Below, in pieces: positions 33,621-43,004 of a DNA stretch of 64,000 bases. The notes beneath the pieces are model-generated. The model saw only the letters and a list, made by a program, of their open reading frames with translations, was not told the origin of the DNA and did not search any database. Source of the DNA: Salegentibacter mishustinae (GTDB lineage: Bacteria > Bacteroidota > Bacteroidia > Flavobacteriales > Flavobacteriaceae); contig NZ_LLKN01000002.1 in the NCBI RefSeq assembly GCF_002900095.1, positions 2,790,001 through 2,854,000 on the forward strand, given 5' to 3'. The translations under genes were made by a program, and so were the position numbers. Numbering within the stretch: position 1 is the first letter of the stretch; the number at the start of each line of letters is the position of its first letter.

Positions 33621-36600
33621 TTGAAAAAATTATTTTCATTATTCCTTTTACTTTTCTCAGTTACACTTTGGTGTCAGGAAGATAATTCTCTACTGGTTAA
33701 TAAAAACACCTTTTCATTTAGAGACGGTTATTTAATCTCCCGTCCCTTCCACTCTATCTACGATACAACAGGCTGGCTGTGGATTGTGGGGCAGAACAAG
33801 CTTTCGAACGAATATATTTTAGGAGAGCAAGAAATAATTATCCAACGTTTTGATGGGGCTCATTTCTTCACGCTAAAATTACCGGATACCTCTAATAAAA
33901 AAATTAGAGAAGGCCACTTTATTAAAAAGACGGCCAACGGCCTTTATTTAAAACTATATTACCAGGCAGAACGGGCTGATATATTTTTTCTCAACACAGA
34001 GACCTTAGAGATCAAAGCTGTCAAAGAATATAACGACTTAAACAAAAACTATTTAAATTCTAAAGCTTTTACTGGAGCAGATACAAACCATATTGTGCTT
34101 ACGTCAAACGAAAAATTTTATAGTGCCATCCTTGATAATTTGAGTTTAAGGTTTATTGATTCTACACCCTTTACAAGACCAGTTGCTCAACCGGTTTTAG
34201 CTGATCCAATAACAATGGATGACTTTACACTGATTAAATTACAAACTGAAAAAGAGGGAGTTCTTTTAAATACAGAGGGAAAGTTCATAAAAAAAATAGC
34301 GGAAAGTGATTTTGAAACCACAAATGGAATTAATTTTTATCCGACGGTCATACGCACCCCTTTTAAAGTCAGTGATGCTTTTTACACCTATGTGGATAAC
34401 TATAAGAACGCGTTTAAATTCAATAAAGAATTTAACAAATTCGTAGAAGTACCTAATACTGATGGCATTCTTCGCAAAAATGAAGAATTGCAGTTTACGT
34501 CAGATTTTAATTATGCTTTTTCAACAGAGATTATGGGTGACTATACAGCAATGGAGTTGTATCGCCTTAAAGATTTTCAAAAGGAGTTACTTACTAAAAT
34601 TAAAGTAAAGAATTTTTCAGAATTCGCTTACAATGAGTTTACAAAAGACCTGGTAGTTCTCAACGAAAACACCTTAGAATCCTATTCTTTTATAAAAGGT
34701 AAAATCAAAACTTTTTTAAAAAATAAAAGCGTCCGATCAATTAAAAAACTGAAGGAAAACAAGTATGTCATAGCAACAGATACAGAGGGATTTTATAAGA
34801 TAGACGTAAAGGAAAACACAGAAGAACGAATAAAAATTCTATCAGATACTACCGAGCTAAACATTAATTATTCCAGGGATATTTTCAATGGAAAAGACAA
34901 CAATCTTATAATTGCGGAATCTAATAATCTATACACCCTGAATTCAAATTATGAGATAGTTCAGGATAAAACGATAAAAATACATAGTGGAGAAATTGTA
35001 AAACTAAAAGACACTCTGTTTACGGCAGATCCAAGCGGTGGCATTTATAAATACAACCTTAAAGAACATAGTTATATTAAAATTGCAAAAACAGACACTG
35101 TACAAGTAAAGGAATTTGCTACAGATGGTTCAAGACTCTATGCAAACACCATACAGGGAATTTTTGAATACGAGAATGGCAGCTTTAATATCTATGAATT
35201 TGAAAATGTAGAAACACATGATTTGTTGTCTATAAACTACCTGAATGATTACGGCATTCTGCTTTCTACAAAATTTGGTGAAATTTATACATTTGATACA
35301 GCAACTAAAAAATTAAACCTGCTTTACGAAGATGAATTAAACGCTTCCATATTTGGTATGGTTGCAGATGATACAGGTACTTTATGGTTAAATACGTATG
35401 CAGGAATTGTTTCTTTCGATCCATCTTCTGAACAAATTATTAGATATACTACCAAAGATGGAGTTTATGAGCTTAAAGGTAATAGTTTCAGCACCTTTAA
35501 AGATGAGCAGGATGGCAGTATTTTAATGGGGAGTTATAAAGGTCTTAGCTATTTTAAGCCCGAAGAATTGGTTGAAAAAAATCTCAATATTCAACCTCAA
35601 TTTACGTCAATTTCATTTTTCAATTCAGATAAGGGTCAATGGATGATTAATACCTCCCCCGACTTTTTAAAGAAGACCAGCGAGATTGTATTGCCTTCAG
35701 AATACAGAAGATTTTCAGCAACAATATCTGTTTTAGGGCAGACAAACCCTCAAGATATTAAGTACCGATTTCGTTTATTGAATTACGAAAGTGATAAACA
35801 ATGGTTTACCACCTTTCCTGGAAAAGAACTACTATATGCAAATCTGGCAGCAGGAACGTATGTATTACAAGTTGAAGCTTATAATATTTCTAAACAAAAA
35901 TTAGGAGAAAGGATTGCTCTTAAAATAATTTCGGAAGAAGTTTTTTATAGAACCTGGTGGTTTGCTTTATTACTCTTTCTTTCTGCTTCCTTCACTATTC
36001 TGTATTTGTTTTATCAGTATAAAATAAAACAGGAGCTATTTGCTAAAAATGAAATTGCCTTAAATGATGCCAAAACTAAAAATACTATGATGTTAGAAAT
36101 CCATCATAGGATTAAAAATAATCTTCAAATTGTTTCCGGACTACTTGGCCTGCAGATGGCAAAAAGCACTAATAAGGAATTAAAAGCAAAATTGCAGGAT
36201 AGCCAAAGTAGGATCGAATCCATAGCCGGTATTCATAACCTGTTATATAATTCAAACAATCAGGATCTTATTTCTGTTAGAGAGAATATAGAAAAAAGTG
36301 TTGCTTACTACAAAAAGCTTTTTCCTATTAATGCAAGGTACCGTTTAGACATAGACGGTTCCATATTAAGCATCAAACAAGCCACCCCTTTTGCTCTTTT
36401 ACTGAATGAATTAATAAATAACTCAAATAAACATGCTTTCCAGGAAACAGAGCATCCGGAAATTTTTATAAAATTTGAAAAGCGGGATAACAAGTATGTA
36501 TTTGTATATTTTGACAATGGTAGTTTTAAAAAACAAGAGAGCCAGAAAGAGTCTATGGGTATGAAAATAATAGAAATGATGAACAAGCAATTAAAAGGAG

Positions 36601-36662
36601 ATTTAAAGATCGAAAACGCTACTAATTTTAAATTAACTTTACTTTTTCCCACAAATGAATAG
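33621..36662 (+). CDS. Sensor histidine kinase with periplasmic propeller, HisKA_2 type
   Basis: 1013 residues starting at TTG 33621, directly followed by a signal peptide (KKLFSLFLLLFSVTLWC). A propeller-like periplasmic domain (about 30-690; GTLWLNTYAGIVSFD near the end) and a Y_Y_Y-like domain (about 700-770) precede one membrane span (about 779-801). The kinase is of the HisKA_2 class: LEIHHRIKNNLQIVSGL near 825-842 with the phosphoacceptor His, then an ATPase domain with LLLNELINNSNKHAF near 925. It overlaps the regulator gene by 8 bp. The kinase class differs from the system at 3919, so the two systems are not simple duplicates. It is likely the sensor for adhesin expression. Confidence 0.9.
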   Translation: MKKLFSLFLLLFSVTLWCQEDNSLLVNKNTFSFRDGYLISRPFHSIYDTTGWLWIVGQNKLSNEYILGEQEIIIQRFDGAHFFTLKLPDTSNKKIREGHFIKKTANGLYLKLYYQAERADIFFLNTETLEIKAVKEYNDLNKNYLNSKAFTGADTNHIVLTSNEKFYSAILDNLSLRFIDSTPFTRPVAQPVLADPITMDDFTLIKLQTEKEGVLLNTEGKFIKKIAESDFETTNGINFYPTVIRTPFKVSDAFYTYVDNYKNAFKFNKEFNKFVEVPNTDGILRKNEELQFTSDFNYAFSTEIMGDYTAMELYRLKDFQKELLTKIKVKNFSEFAYNEFTKDLVVLNENTLESYSFIKGKIKTFLKNKSVRSIKKLKENKYVIATDTEGFYKIDVKENTEERIKILSDTTELNINYSRDIFNGKDNNLIIAESNNLYTLNSNYEIVQDKTIKIHSGEIVKLKDTLFTADPSGGIYKYNLKEHSYIKIAKTDTVQVKEFATDGSRLYANTIQGIFEYENGSFNIYEFENVETHDLLSINYLNDYGILLSTKFGEIYTFDTATKKLNLLYEDELNASIFGMVADDTGTLWLNTYAGIVSFDPSSEQIIRYTTKDGVYELKGNSFSTFKDEQDGSILMGSYKGLSYFKPEELVEKNLNIQPQFTSISFFNSDKGQWMINTSPDFLKKTSEIVLPSEYRRFSATISVLGQTNPQDIKYRFRLLNYESDKQWFTTFPGKELLYANLAAGTYVLQVEAYNISKQKLGERIALKIISEEVFYRTWWFALLLFLSASFTILYLFYQYKIKQELFAKNEIALNDAKTKNTMMLEIHHRIKNNLQIVSGLLGLQMAKSTNKELKAKLQDSQSRIESIAGIHNLLYNSNNQDLISVRENIEKSVAYYKKLFPINARYRLDIDGSILSIKQATPFALLLNELINNSNKHAFQETEHPEIFIKFEKRDNKYVFVYFDNGSFKKQESQKESMGMKIIEMMNKQLKGDLKIENATNFKLTLLFPTNE

Positions 36663-37323
36663 CATAAAAATATATATTTTAGAAGACGAAATAATAACCC
36701 AGGAGCTTCTAAAACAGACGTTGGAGGATCTAGGTTTTACAATTTGCGGAATGGCAACAAATGCAGAAACTGCGCTTGGCGAGATTGCCTTTTTAAAACC
36801 AGACATTGCTATTTTAGATATTAGAGTAGAAGGTCCCCAGTCCGGGATATGGCTGGGAAATCAGTTAGATATTCCCCTCATCTATTTAACGGCTTTTAAT
36901 GATGTTGACACCATAAAGAAAGCAATTGCTACAACACCGACCAGTTATTTGGTGAAACCTCTTAATAATAAGGATCTATATATTGCGGTTGAATTGGCTG
37001 TAAGTAAAATAAAAAATAAGTCGCAAATCATTGTAAAGGATAAAGACAAAAAAATTATCCTTTCTGAAGAGCAGATTTTATTTGCCAAAAAAGAGGATCA
37101 ATATCTAATATTACATTTAAAGGATTCTGAAAAATTAGTAAGGTCCAGTATTAAAGATTTTTTGGATCAGATGAATTCTCCATCATTTTTACAGGTACAT
37201 CGTTCTTATGTAATTAATAAAGATTGTGTCACTGCATTTAATAATAAAGAAATCATCATTAATAACAGCAGGATTCCACTATCAAAAAGCTATGCTAAAG
37301 AAATTTTAGAAGAAATTTCTTAA
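36655..37323 (+). CDS. LytTR-family response regulator
   Basis: 222 residues: receiver with Glu10/Asp11, phosphoacceptor Asp55 (AILDIRV) and Lys101 (LVKPLN), then a LytTR domain from about 120 (VHRSYVIN, RIPLSKSYAK). The start codon overlaps the kinase stop region by 8 bp, so translation is coupled. Candidate targets are the GTCGTGAAC repeat pairs at 32577 and 33223. The different operator sequence from system 1 suggests insulation between the two systems. Confidence 0.9.
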   Translation: MNSIKIYILEDEIITQELLKQTLEDLGFTICGMATNAETALGEIAFLKPDIAILDIRVEGPQSGIWLGNQLDIPLIYLTAFNDVDTIKKAIATTPTSYLVKPLNNKDLYIAVELAVSKIKNKSQIIVKDKDKKIILSEEQILFAKKEDQYLILHLKDSEKLVRSSIKDFLDQMNSPSFLQVHRSYVINKDCVTAFNNKEIIINNSRIPLSKSYAKEILEEIS

Positions 37324-37382
37324 CCTTTTTGTAGTCCTATATTAATTTGGACATTAAAGACTTTTGGTAGAGCAAAATAAAC

Positions 37383-37522
37383 TTTTTGGCCAAAGTTTGG
37401 TATGTTTAGTCCGATTGGCCGTTTAACTATTTTTGGTACAAAAATGCACCAAAGCTTGTTCAAGGCTAAGGTATAACTTGTCTCCTACCTGTTTCCTACT
37501 AGTCCATTTTTTGGAGTAGTTC
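37383..37522. repeat. E1 internal repeat, copy B
   Basis: Diverged copy of 22555-22695, sharing TTGGCCAAAGTTTG (37386-37399). It lies between the regulator gene and the right end of E1. The rest of the gap 37324-37859 contains the arm repeats, hairpin and att site listed separately. Confidence 0.5.
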
Positions 37523-37585
37523 TTCTTATATAGATTAACTACAATTTTTGCCTTGTTCCCAATCATTAGGCTTGATCCATTACAA

Positions 37586-37605
37586 TTCTGTACCTATTCT
37601 GTACC
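37586..37605. repeat. Candidate integrase arm-binding repeat, E1 right end
   Basis: TTCTGTACC twice, 11 bp apart, identical to 17321-17340, located 48 bp left of att site 2. Confidence 0.5.
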
Positions 37606-37620
37606 CATTGAAAAAAGAAA

Positions 37621-37697
37621 GGCCTCACATTTCTGTGAAGCCTTGTCTTTTCTAGTAGCGGGAACTGGACTCGAACCAGTGACCTTCGGGTTATGAG
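37621..37697 (-). repeat. att site 2: tRNA-Met 3' end plus terminator hairpin
   Basis: Positions 37654-37697 are identical to the 44-bp tRNA-Met 3' fragment at 17170-17213. In minus orientation it is followed by the hairpin GGCTTCACA/TGTGAGGCC (37621-37642). No matching 5' half is present, so an intact tRNA must lie outside the window if one remains. Confidence 0.85.
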
Positions 37698-37803
37698 TTT
37701 TCAACCCTCACCCTTCAAAAGCGCCTAAAACACCTGTTTTTCAATGATTTATGATTGGTGTAATTTTTTTTAATATTAAAAAATAAGGCTTGAAACTAAT
37801 AAA

Positions 37804-37823
37804 TGTTGTACCTATGTTGTACC
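37804..37823. repeat. Candidate integrase arm-binding repeat, E2 left end
   Basis: TGTTGTACC twice, 11 bp apart, 107 bp inside att site 2, the same offset as the E1 repeat from att site 1. Confidence 0.45.
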
Positions 37824-37859
37824 CATAATTTACTATATTTATAATTCAATGTATTTATT

Positions 37860-39065
37860 ATGGCAACCATTAGAGCAGTTTTACGTAAAAAAAAGAACTC
37901 AGAAAATAAATTTCCGATAGCAATTAGGATCACAAAAGACAGAAAAAGTACGTTTCTGGGTACCGGTCAATATATTGAAGAAAAATACTGGGATAAAACA
38001 AATAGGTGTGTGAGGAAAAAACATCCTAATGCCAATTACATCAACAATTTTATTATATCGAAAATTGCCGAAGCAAATAAGAAAGTTCTCGAAGCTGAAA
38101 GCAGTGAAGAATACCAAAACGTTAGATCCATAAAAAGGAAAATCACACAGAATAAAAAAGTCGATTTTTTTGAAATTGCAGATAAGCATCTGGAAAATTT
38201 AAAAAACAGGAATCGACATCATCAATATGATACTGAGGTAGGTCGCTTAAAAAAGCTAAAAAAATTTATAGAGAAAAACGAATTAGGTTTTAATGAGATA
38301 ACTGTTTCACTTCTTAAAAAATTTGAAGCCTATTTACTTCATAATAAAAAGCGTTCACCGCGTACGGTAGTGAACTATCTGATTTTAATACGAACTATTT
38401 ACAATCTTGCCATATCTGAATCTTTAGTTGACAGAGGTATGTATCCCTTCGGAAAAGGAAAAATTCAGATCAAAATTCCAGAAACCCAGAAAATTGGTTT
38501 AAACCTTAAAGAGATACAACGCCTGGAAAATGCCGCCGATCTGACAGAACCTCAGCAAAAAGCCGTGCATGTATGGCTTATCAGTTTTTATTTTGCCGGG
38601 ATCAGGGTAGGTGATGTATTAAAATTAAAATGGTCAGATTTTAATGATGGAAGGTTAATGTACCGAATGAACAAAAACAGTAAATTGGTAACCCTTAAAA
38701 CACCAGAAAAGGCTGAGGCTATATTCAAACAGTATCGAAAGAAAGATTCCCTACAGGATTTAATTTTTGATTATCTCAAAGACACAGACCTATCAGATAC
38801 CCATAGAGTTTCTATTAGAACCCAAAGTGTAAACAGAAACCTAAACCGGCTCCTAAAAAGGGTGGCATCAAAACTAAAGATCAAGAAAAAAATGAGCATG
38901 CACATTGCGCGGCACAGCTTTGGGAATATTTCTGGGGATAAAATCCCAATTCAAATGCTGCAAAAGCTTTACCGTCATTCATCGGTGACTACCACCATAA
39001 ATTATCAAGCGAATTTTATTCATAAGGAAGCTGATGATGCATTGGATAGTGTAATCAATTTTTAA
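37860..39065 (+). CDS. Tyrosine recombinase / integrase of E2
   Basis: 401 residues, clearly homologous to the E1 integrase but shorter in the middle. Catalytic residues: Arg near 250 (FAGIRVGDV), HIARHSFG near 348, His in YRHSS, and nucleophilic Tyr near 381 (INYQ). The ends are nearly the same as in E1 (KEADDALDSVINF). It reads away from att site 2 and should use the same tRNA-Met target. Confidence 0.93.
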   Translation: MATIRAVLRKKKNSENKFPIAIRITKDRKSTFLGTGQYIEEKYWDKTNRCVRKKHPNANYINNFIISKIAEANKKVLEAESSEEYQNVRSIKRKITQNKKVDFFEIADKHLENLKNRNRHHQYDTEVGRLKKLKKFIEKNELGFNEITVSLLKKFEAYLLHNKKRSPRTVVNYLILIRTIYNLAISESLVDRGMYPFGKGKIQIKIPETQKIGLNLKEIQRLENAADLTEPQQKAVHVWLISFYFAGIRVGDVLKLKWSDFNDGRLMYRMNKNSKLVTLKTPEKAEAIFKQYRKKDSLQDLIFDYLKDTDLSDTHRVSIRTQSVNRNLNRLLKRVASKLKIKKKMSMHIARHSFGNISGDKIPIQMLQKLYRHSSVTTTINYQANFIHKEADDALDSVINF

Positions 39066-39096
39066 ATTTAGGTGATGGCAATTACCTAAATTTTTT
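39064..39096 (+). terminator. Terminator of the E2 integrase
   Basis: AAATTTAGGT and ACCTAAATTT form a 10-bp stem with a T-run, overlapping the stop codon. Confidence 0.75.
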
Positions 39097-39223
39097 GAAA
39101 GGTGCCGGTGACCTCAGTAGTATCTTTCCATTTCCAAGAATATCTTCTGCAAATACAGATGCGGGAGAGATTAATTTCAGGGTTATTAAAGATATATTCA
39201 GTAATGGATTAACAGAAAATCTG

Positions 39224-39667
39224 CTAATTATGTCCGTCAATTTTTTTAAATATTTCTGGCATTGACTCTTCATCAATTGCTTTCATATCTATTAATTTCA
39301 GAGATTTTACCATTCTCTGGGTATTGGTTTTATAATATTGAAAATGCGGTGCTTCCAAATGAGACTCGTATGCTTTTTTATCAGCATAAATTTCTAAAAT
39401 CCTTATTTGGTTAGGGTTTTCCGTTTGATACATGGGGAAAATTGAAACGACCCCGGGCTCCACCCTAACAGAGGCCTCAGCTTCTTCTTTCAAAATTTCC
39501 TTATATTCCTCTATGTACTCAGGATAAATTTCTAATTCTGCTATTCTGATGAGCATTTCCTTAGAGCTGAAGGCATCTTTACTTACATTATTTTCTTTGC
39601 AAGATGAAAAACATAGTATGATTGTTAAGAAAGCAAGCTGGATTTTTAATGACTTCATAACTCCCAT
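39224..39667 (-). CDS. ABM-domain lipoprotein (putative quinol monooxygenase family)
   Basis: 147 residues with a lipoprotein signal ending CFSSC (Cys23). The body (MLIRIAELEIYPEYIEEYK, EPGVVSIFPM, RILEIYADKKAYESHLEAPHFQ) fits the antibiotic biosynthesis monooxygenase fold, whose members oxidise quinols or degrade haem, or have no known role. Being a lipoprotein, it acts in the periplasm or at the outer membrane. Start at ATG 39667 or 39658. The 39097-39223 region holds only an open fragment I do not support. Confidence 0.8.
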   Translation of the reverse strand: MGVMKSLKIQLAFLTIILCFSSCKENNVSKDAFSSKEMLIRIAELEIYPEYIEEYKEILKEEAEASVRVEPGVVSIFPMYQTENPNQIRILEIYADKKAYESHLEAPHFQYYKTNTQRMVKSLKLIDMKAIDEESMPEIFKKIDGHN

Positions 39668-39884
39668 TTTTATTTATTATATCTCCCTTAGATTTCTATA
39701 TTCTCACTGGTTAAAAACCAATTTAGAAAAAATTAAGTTTCCCAGCTTGTAATATACAGTTATTTAAAAGTCCTTTATATTTGAATTCAAGTTGAAGATA
39801 GCGGTTAAGGAGTGGCCAACACCTTGCAGATGATGGGGGCGACTTGCGGCTGATAAAGACGGCGTTATCTAATATTAATCTGCA

Positions 39885-39916
39885 AATAAGTCCCGTATGA
39901 GGCGGGGCTTATTTTA
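39885..39916. terminator. Isolated hairpin in a gene-free stretch
   Basis: AATAAG-CCCG pairs with CGGG-CTTATT, followed by TTAT, in a 530-bp gap (39668-40201) otherwise without supported genes. Could end an unseen short transcript. Confidence 0.35.
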
Positions 39917-40201
39917 TCCAGCGCTGAGGCGAGAGTTTCTAGCATATTATATATCTTACCAAGGTACATAAGTGAACCACCCGGAAAAGGAAATTCAGTA
40001 ATTAAAACTTTACACGATTCTTTATGGTTTTTCAAGTGTTAGGCAAGATTTTATTGCTCTGGTTCTCTCGGCCTTTTTAGTGAAGACTATAATGTATATC
40101 TCCCTTCATAATTTTTGGTATGTTTGTGACCTCTGAGCTGCTATAAATAATTGATACTAAAAATTTGCATATACATTCGTCCGTACCACCAACAGGAAGG
40201 C

Positions 40202-40897
40202 TTACTTCCTAGTATCATTCTTTTTCATTCGCAAGTCAGTTATTTTCCACAATTGATAGTCCATTTTATACATAGATTTAAATGCTAAACATATTTCCGA
40301 AATCATTTTACTGAAATCCTCGTCAGGCTTCCATTTAACTTTGAAGTTTCCAATATCTATGTCATTATGTTTTTCTGTATGCGATAAAAAGAATTTTCTA
40401 AACATTAAGAACAATGTATCTTTGTAAGTATGAAATAATTCAGGATATTTTCTTTGCACATCGATTGAGAAAAATGAATTTTCCTCATACTCAAATCCAC
40501 TGAATTTTTTTAGCTTAAAAAGTTCTAGCCAAAAAGAATCGCTCATATTTTTCAGGTTATCAGCATGAAGAAATGATGTTGTTAAGTAAATCCCTTCTAA
40601 ATCAGTTGCTAAATAATAAGTGCCGCCAGTCTTTTTTGATTCAATTATTAATGATGGTCCATATAAATTCACGTACATTTTACTTGTATCAAAGTCATCT
40701 TTAAAATTTCCATATTCTATAGCCAAATCAGCAATTTCCCCAAGTATGCCAGAAGTTTCGTAAGTCAAATTTGTTAACTCTTCCTCACTTTGGTTCTCCA
40801 TATCAAATAAAGAGTTCCTTTGCCGGTTCAAAACTTCAATCCAGCGGTCGAAATTCTTAAAATCACCTTTAATTATATTATTTAATCGATTATTCAT
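40202..40897 (-). CDS. Hypothetical protein
   Basis: 231 residues, acidic and aromatic-rich, without signal peptide or recognisable domain. The first 70 residues look helical (FDRWIEVLNRQRNSLFDME); the middle has beta character (GPSLIIESKKTGGTYYLATD). AT-rich like its neighbours. The context is an accessory zone of E2; function unknown. Confidence 0.5.
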   Translation of the reverse strand: MNNRLNNIIKGDFKNFDRWIEVLNRQRNSLFDMENQSEEELTNLTYETSGILGEIADLAIEYGNFKDDFDTSKMYVNLYGPSLIIESKKTGGTYYLATDLEGIYLTTSFLHADNLKNMSDSFWLELFKLKKFSGFEYEENSFFSIDVQRKYPELFHTYKDTLFLMFRKFFLSHTEKHNDIDIGNFKVKWKPDEDFSKMISEICLAFKSMYKMDYQLWKITDLRMKKNDTRK

Positions 40898-41028
40898 TGA
40901 ATATTAAATTGGTTAGGAGTAATTAATATTAGTGCGTTAATAAACTTAACATCCTGTCATTTACTGACTCAAGTTGGTTGGATTGAATGCGAATACCAAA
41001 TATGCTCCGTTTACCGTTATTATAATTC

Positions 41029-41566
41029 CTAATAATATGGGACATTAAGTTCATCTTTTAGAGAAAGAATTTCATCTTCTATTTCTCGAATTTCTTTTCT
41101 AAGAATATTGATATTTTCCTTACGTTTATCGCATTCTTCTTCTAAGGTTGCAATTTTTTCAAGTTTAGAATTGTGATTATCAATTAAAAATTTATTCCTC
41201 TCAATTTCCTCAAATAAATATTGCTGATAACCCTCTACATAGCTACCATATTCATCCTCGGACAAATATTCCCACTTTTTACTTTTTTTTGAAATAAGAT
41301 ATTTCTTCAATGTCTCAAATGAAAAATTGAAATAAAAATTATCAAGGAAATCTACGAGGTCTATAGACAAAGTAGGCTTTTTGATTCGTGATAATTTTTT
41401 CTTCTTATCATCATCTATAGAGTTCGAAAAGAATGGTTCAATAAAATACTCTTTATCACCAACGGTCGCTACAATGTCAATTCTAACCTTCCCCAGCTCG
41501 GTATTATACTCCTTTTCGGTTTCTATTCCTTCTATTGCTAAATTTTTACTATCAGTTAGATTTGCT
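41029..41566 (-). pseudogene. CoiA-like nuclease-family gene, 3' part, split by IS66
   Basis: Reading the minus strand from the target duplication at 41566 gives an open frame of about 179 codons. It continues the frame of 46304-46688 once the IS and one 8-bp duplicate are removed (junction KGLKAN then LTDSKN). It contains KVRIDIVATVGDKEYFIEPF and DDDKKKKLSRIKKPTLSIDL, recalling the PDDEXK-like core of CoiA-type proteins, then a coiled coil (about 330-375 of DNA left end). An internal ATG at 41370 could still express the C-terminal 113 residues. Confidence 0.7.
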
Positions 41567-41674
41567 GTATCCGTCCGAGCCAGTGTTTTTAGAAGTTATG
41601 GATTCTGGTCATTTCTAGTAGAGATATATTCCCCATCATTCCCTTCCTTATCTATCCCTGCCATCTATAAAACT

Positions 41675-42184
41675 CTACTGGGTTTCAAAGCTCTGAATAA
41701 AGCTAAGAATACCTAAAAGGATTATTCCTTTGTTCTCCCGATCCATATTGATTAGTACTGGTCTGTTATTATATCTGAAGAGCACAGCTGTCCACAAGGA
41801 TTTAGATTGGAGATTCTGCAATGTATCTGTATAAATCTTTTCTCTGGATTCTTCGGGTTCTCCTTCACTATAATCAAGCATATGCTTATTACCCCTTTGA
41901 AGCTTTTCGAACTGGGCCTGGGTCACTTTCCTTTTGGGAAGATTTTCGTTTGATCCAAAATACTCCCATATTAAAAAATAAATTTTCATTATTTCTTCCA
42001 ACTCCTGCGGGGAAACATCTGCTCTGTAACCTAGAAGAACGGTTAGGAAGAAAGGTTGATGTTTAAATATTTCCTCACAAATCCTATTTACATACTGCGC
42101 ATCTAAAGTGTCTATTTTTCTGATCAGACCGGCTAATTCAGAAGTTTCACTATTGTCCTTTTCATTATAAGTCACTTTCTTCAT
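41675..42184 (-). CDS. Passenger gene inside the IS66 element, unknown function
   Basis: 169 residues, located between tnpC and the IS end and inside the inverted repeats, so it travels with the IS. Helical throughout (LAGLIRKIDTLDAQYVNRIC, PQELEEIMKIYFLIWEYFG), no signal peptide, no recognised domain. Possible roles are transposition control or a host-directed function; nothing in the sequence decides. Confidence 0.65.
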   Translation of the reverse strand: MKKVTYNEKDNSETSELAGLIRKIDTLDAQYVNRICEEIFKHQPFFLTVLLGYRADVSPQELEEIMKIYFLIWEYFGSNENLPKRKVTQAQFEKLQRGNKHMLDYSEGEPEESREKIYTDTLQNLQSKSLWTAVLFRYNNRPVLINMDRENKGIILLGILSFIQSFETQ

Positions 42185-42233
42185 AATTATATTTTAGTAT
42201 AGGATTCTTGTGGTATCTCTCAAGGGAAGCTTG

Positions 42234-43004
42234 CTAAGCTTTTTGATAGCCGGGCAATAACTCCTCCAGTTTTTGGATGCTATGATTAGGTATTCTTTGC
42301 AGAGTATCCTCTAACCACTGTTGGGGATTCACACCCTGCATTTTACAACTCCCAAAGAAGGAATATAACATAGCCGCATTTTGCGCAGCCTTGTGAGAGC
42401 CTGCAAACAAGAAATTTTTTCGGCCGAGAGCCAATGGACGAATAGCATTCTCAATAAGGTTGTTATCCAATTCGATCCTGCCATCTTCAAAGATCACCTC
42501 GAACTTAGGATATTGATTTATAAAATACGTCATGGCTTTCCCCATCGCACTTTTAGGTAACACCTTAAACTGTTCTTCCTGGATCCAGGTTTTGATCTGT
42601 TGCAGTAGCGGCAGCACCTTTTGTAATCTTAGTTCCTTTCGCATCTCTGCATCCCCGGCTGCTGCTTCTTTGATCGCTCGTTCCTCCCTATAAATTTCAC
42701 TAAATATCGCTAGTGCTTTTTCTGCCCTTGCTTGATCCTGGTCCCGGGCATCCACAAATTTTCGCCTGGCATGCACCAGGCAACCGGCCATAGTAATATC
42801 CGGATCTAACCCGATTTTATCATATACCGTGTAACCATCGCATTGAACGTACCCTTTATACCCATCAAGGAGTTCCTTGGGACCATGTTGCCCGCGTCCT
42901 TTGCGGTAATTAAAGAGCACCAGTTTTTGCAAGGGGTCGTGATAGACCCATTGATAGCCTTGATGTGTGCTGCCTTTTTTATCACTATCCAGCACCTTTA
43001 TCGG
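42234..43004 (-). CDS. tnpC: IS66 transposase TnpC, 3' exon
   Basis: Exon 2 of the DDE transposase, from PIKVLDSDKKGSTHQGYQW to the C-terminus. It holds the catalytic-core segment DGYTVYDKIG, AGCLVHARRKF and the later GRIELDNNLIENAIRPLALG with the conserved Glu region, and ends with an IS66 C-terminal domain (FFGSCKMQGVNPQQWLED). Joined to exon 1 (44869-45567) it gives about 489 residues, normal for the family. Translation in the DNA copy is broken by the intron, so transposition needs splicing. Confidence 0.9.
   Translation of the reverse strand, partial: PIKVLDSDKKGSTHQGYQWVYHDPLQKLVLFNYRKGRGQHGPKELLDGYKGYVQCDGYTVYDKIGLDPDITMAGCLVHARRKFVDARDQDQARAEKALAIFSEIYREERAIKEAAAGDAEMRKELRLQKVLPLLQQIKTWIQEEQFKVLPKSAMGKAMTYFINQYPKFEVIFEDGRIELDNNLIENAIRPLALGRKNFLFAGSHKAAQNAAMLYSFFGSCKMQGVNPQQWLEDTLQRIPNHSIQKLEELLPGYQKA

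Larger units (their letters stand above)
17214..37653. mobile_element. Integrated element E1 (about 20.4 kb) in tRNA-Met
   Basis: Bounded by identical 44-bp tRNA-3'-end copies at 17170-17213 and 37654-37697. It has an integrase at the left end reading inward, and the same tandem TTCTGTACC arm repeat near both ends. Backbone genes: tyrosine recombinase, Fic protein, BfmA mobilization protein, HTH protein and replication-like protein. No relaxase or conjugation genes are seen, so it is at most mobilizable. Cargo at 22.7-37.3 kb: beta-barrel protein, giant T9SS adhesin, sensor kinase and LytTR regulator. The cargo is flanked by diverged ~140-bp repeats. Confidence 0.75.

Noticed and set aside
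39082-39276. 64-residue open frame on the minus strand after the E2 integrase
   Set aside because: It overlaps the ABM lipoprotein gene's end in another frame and the integrase terminator; at most a decayed fragment.
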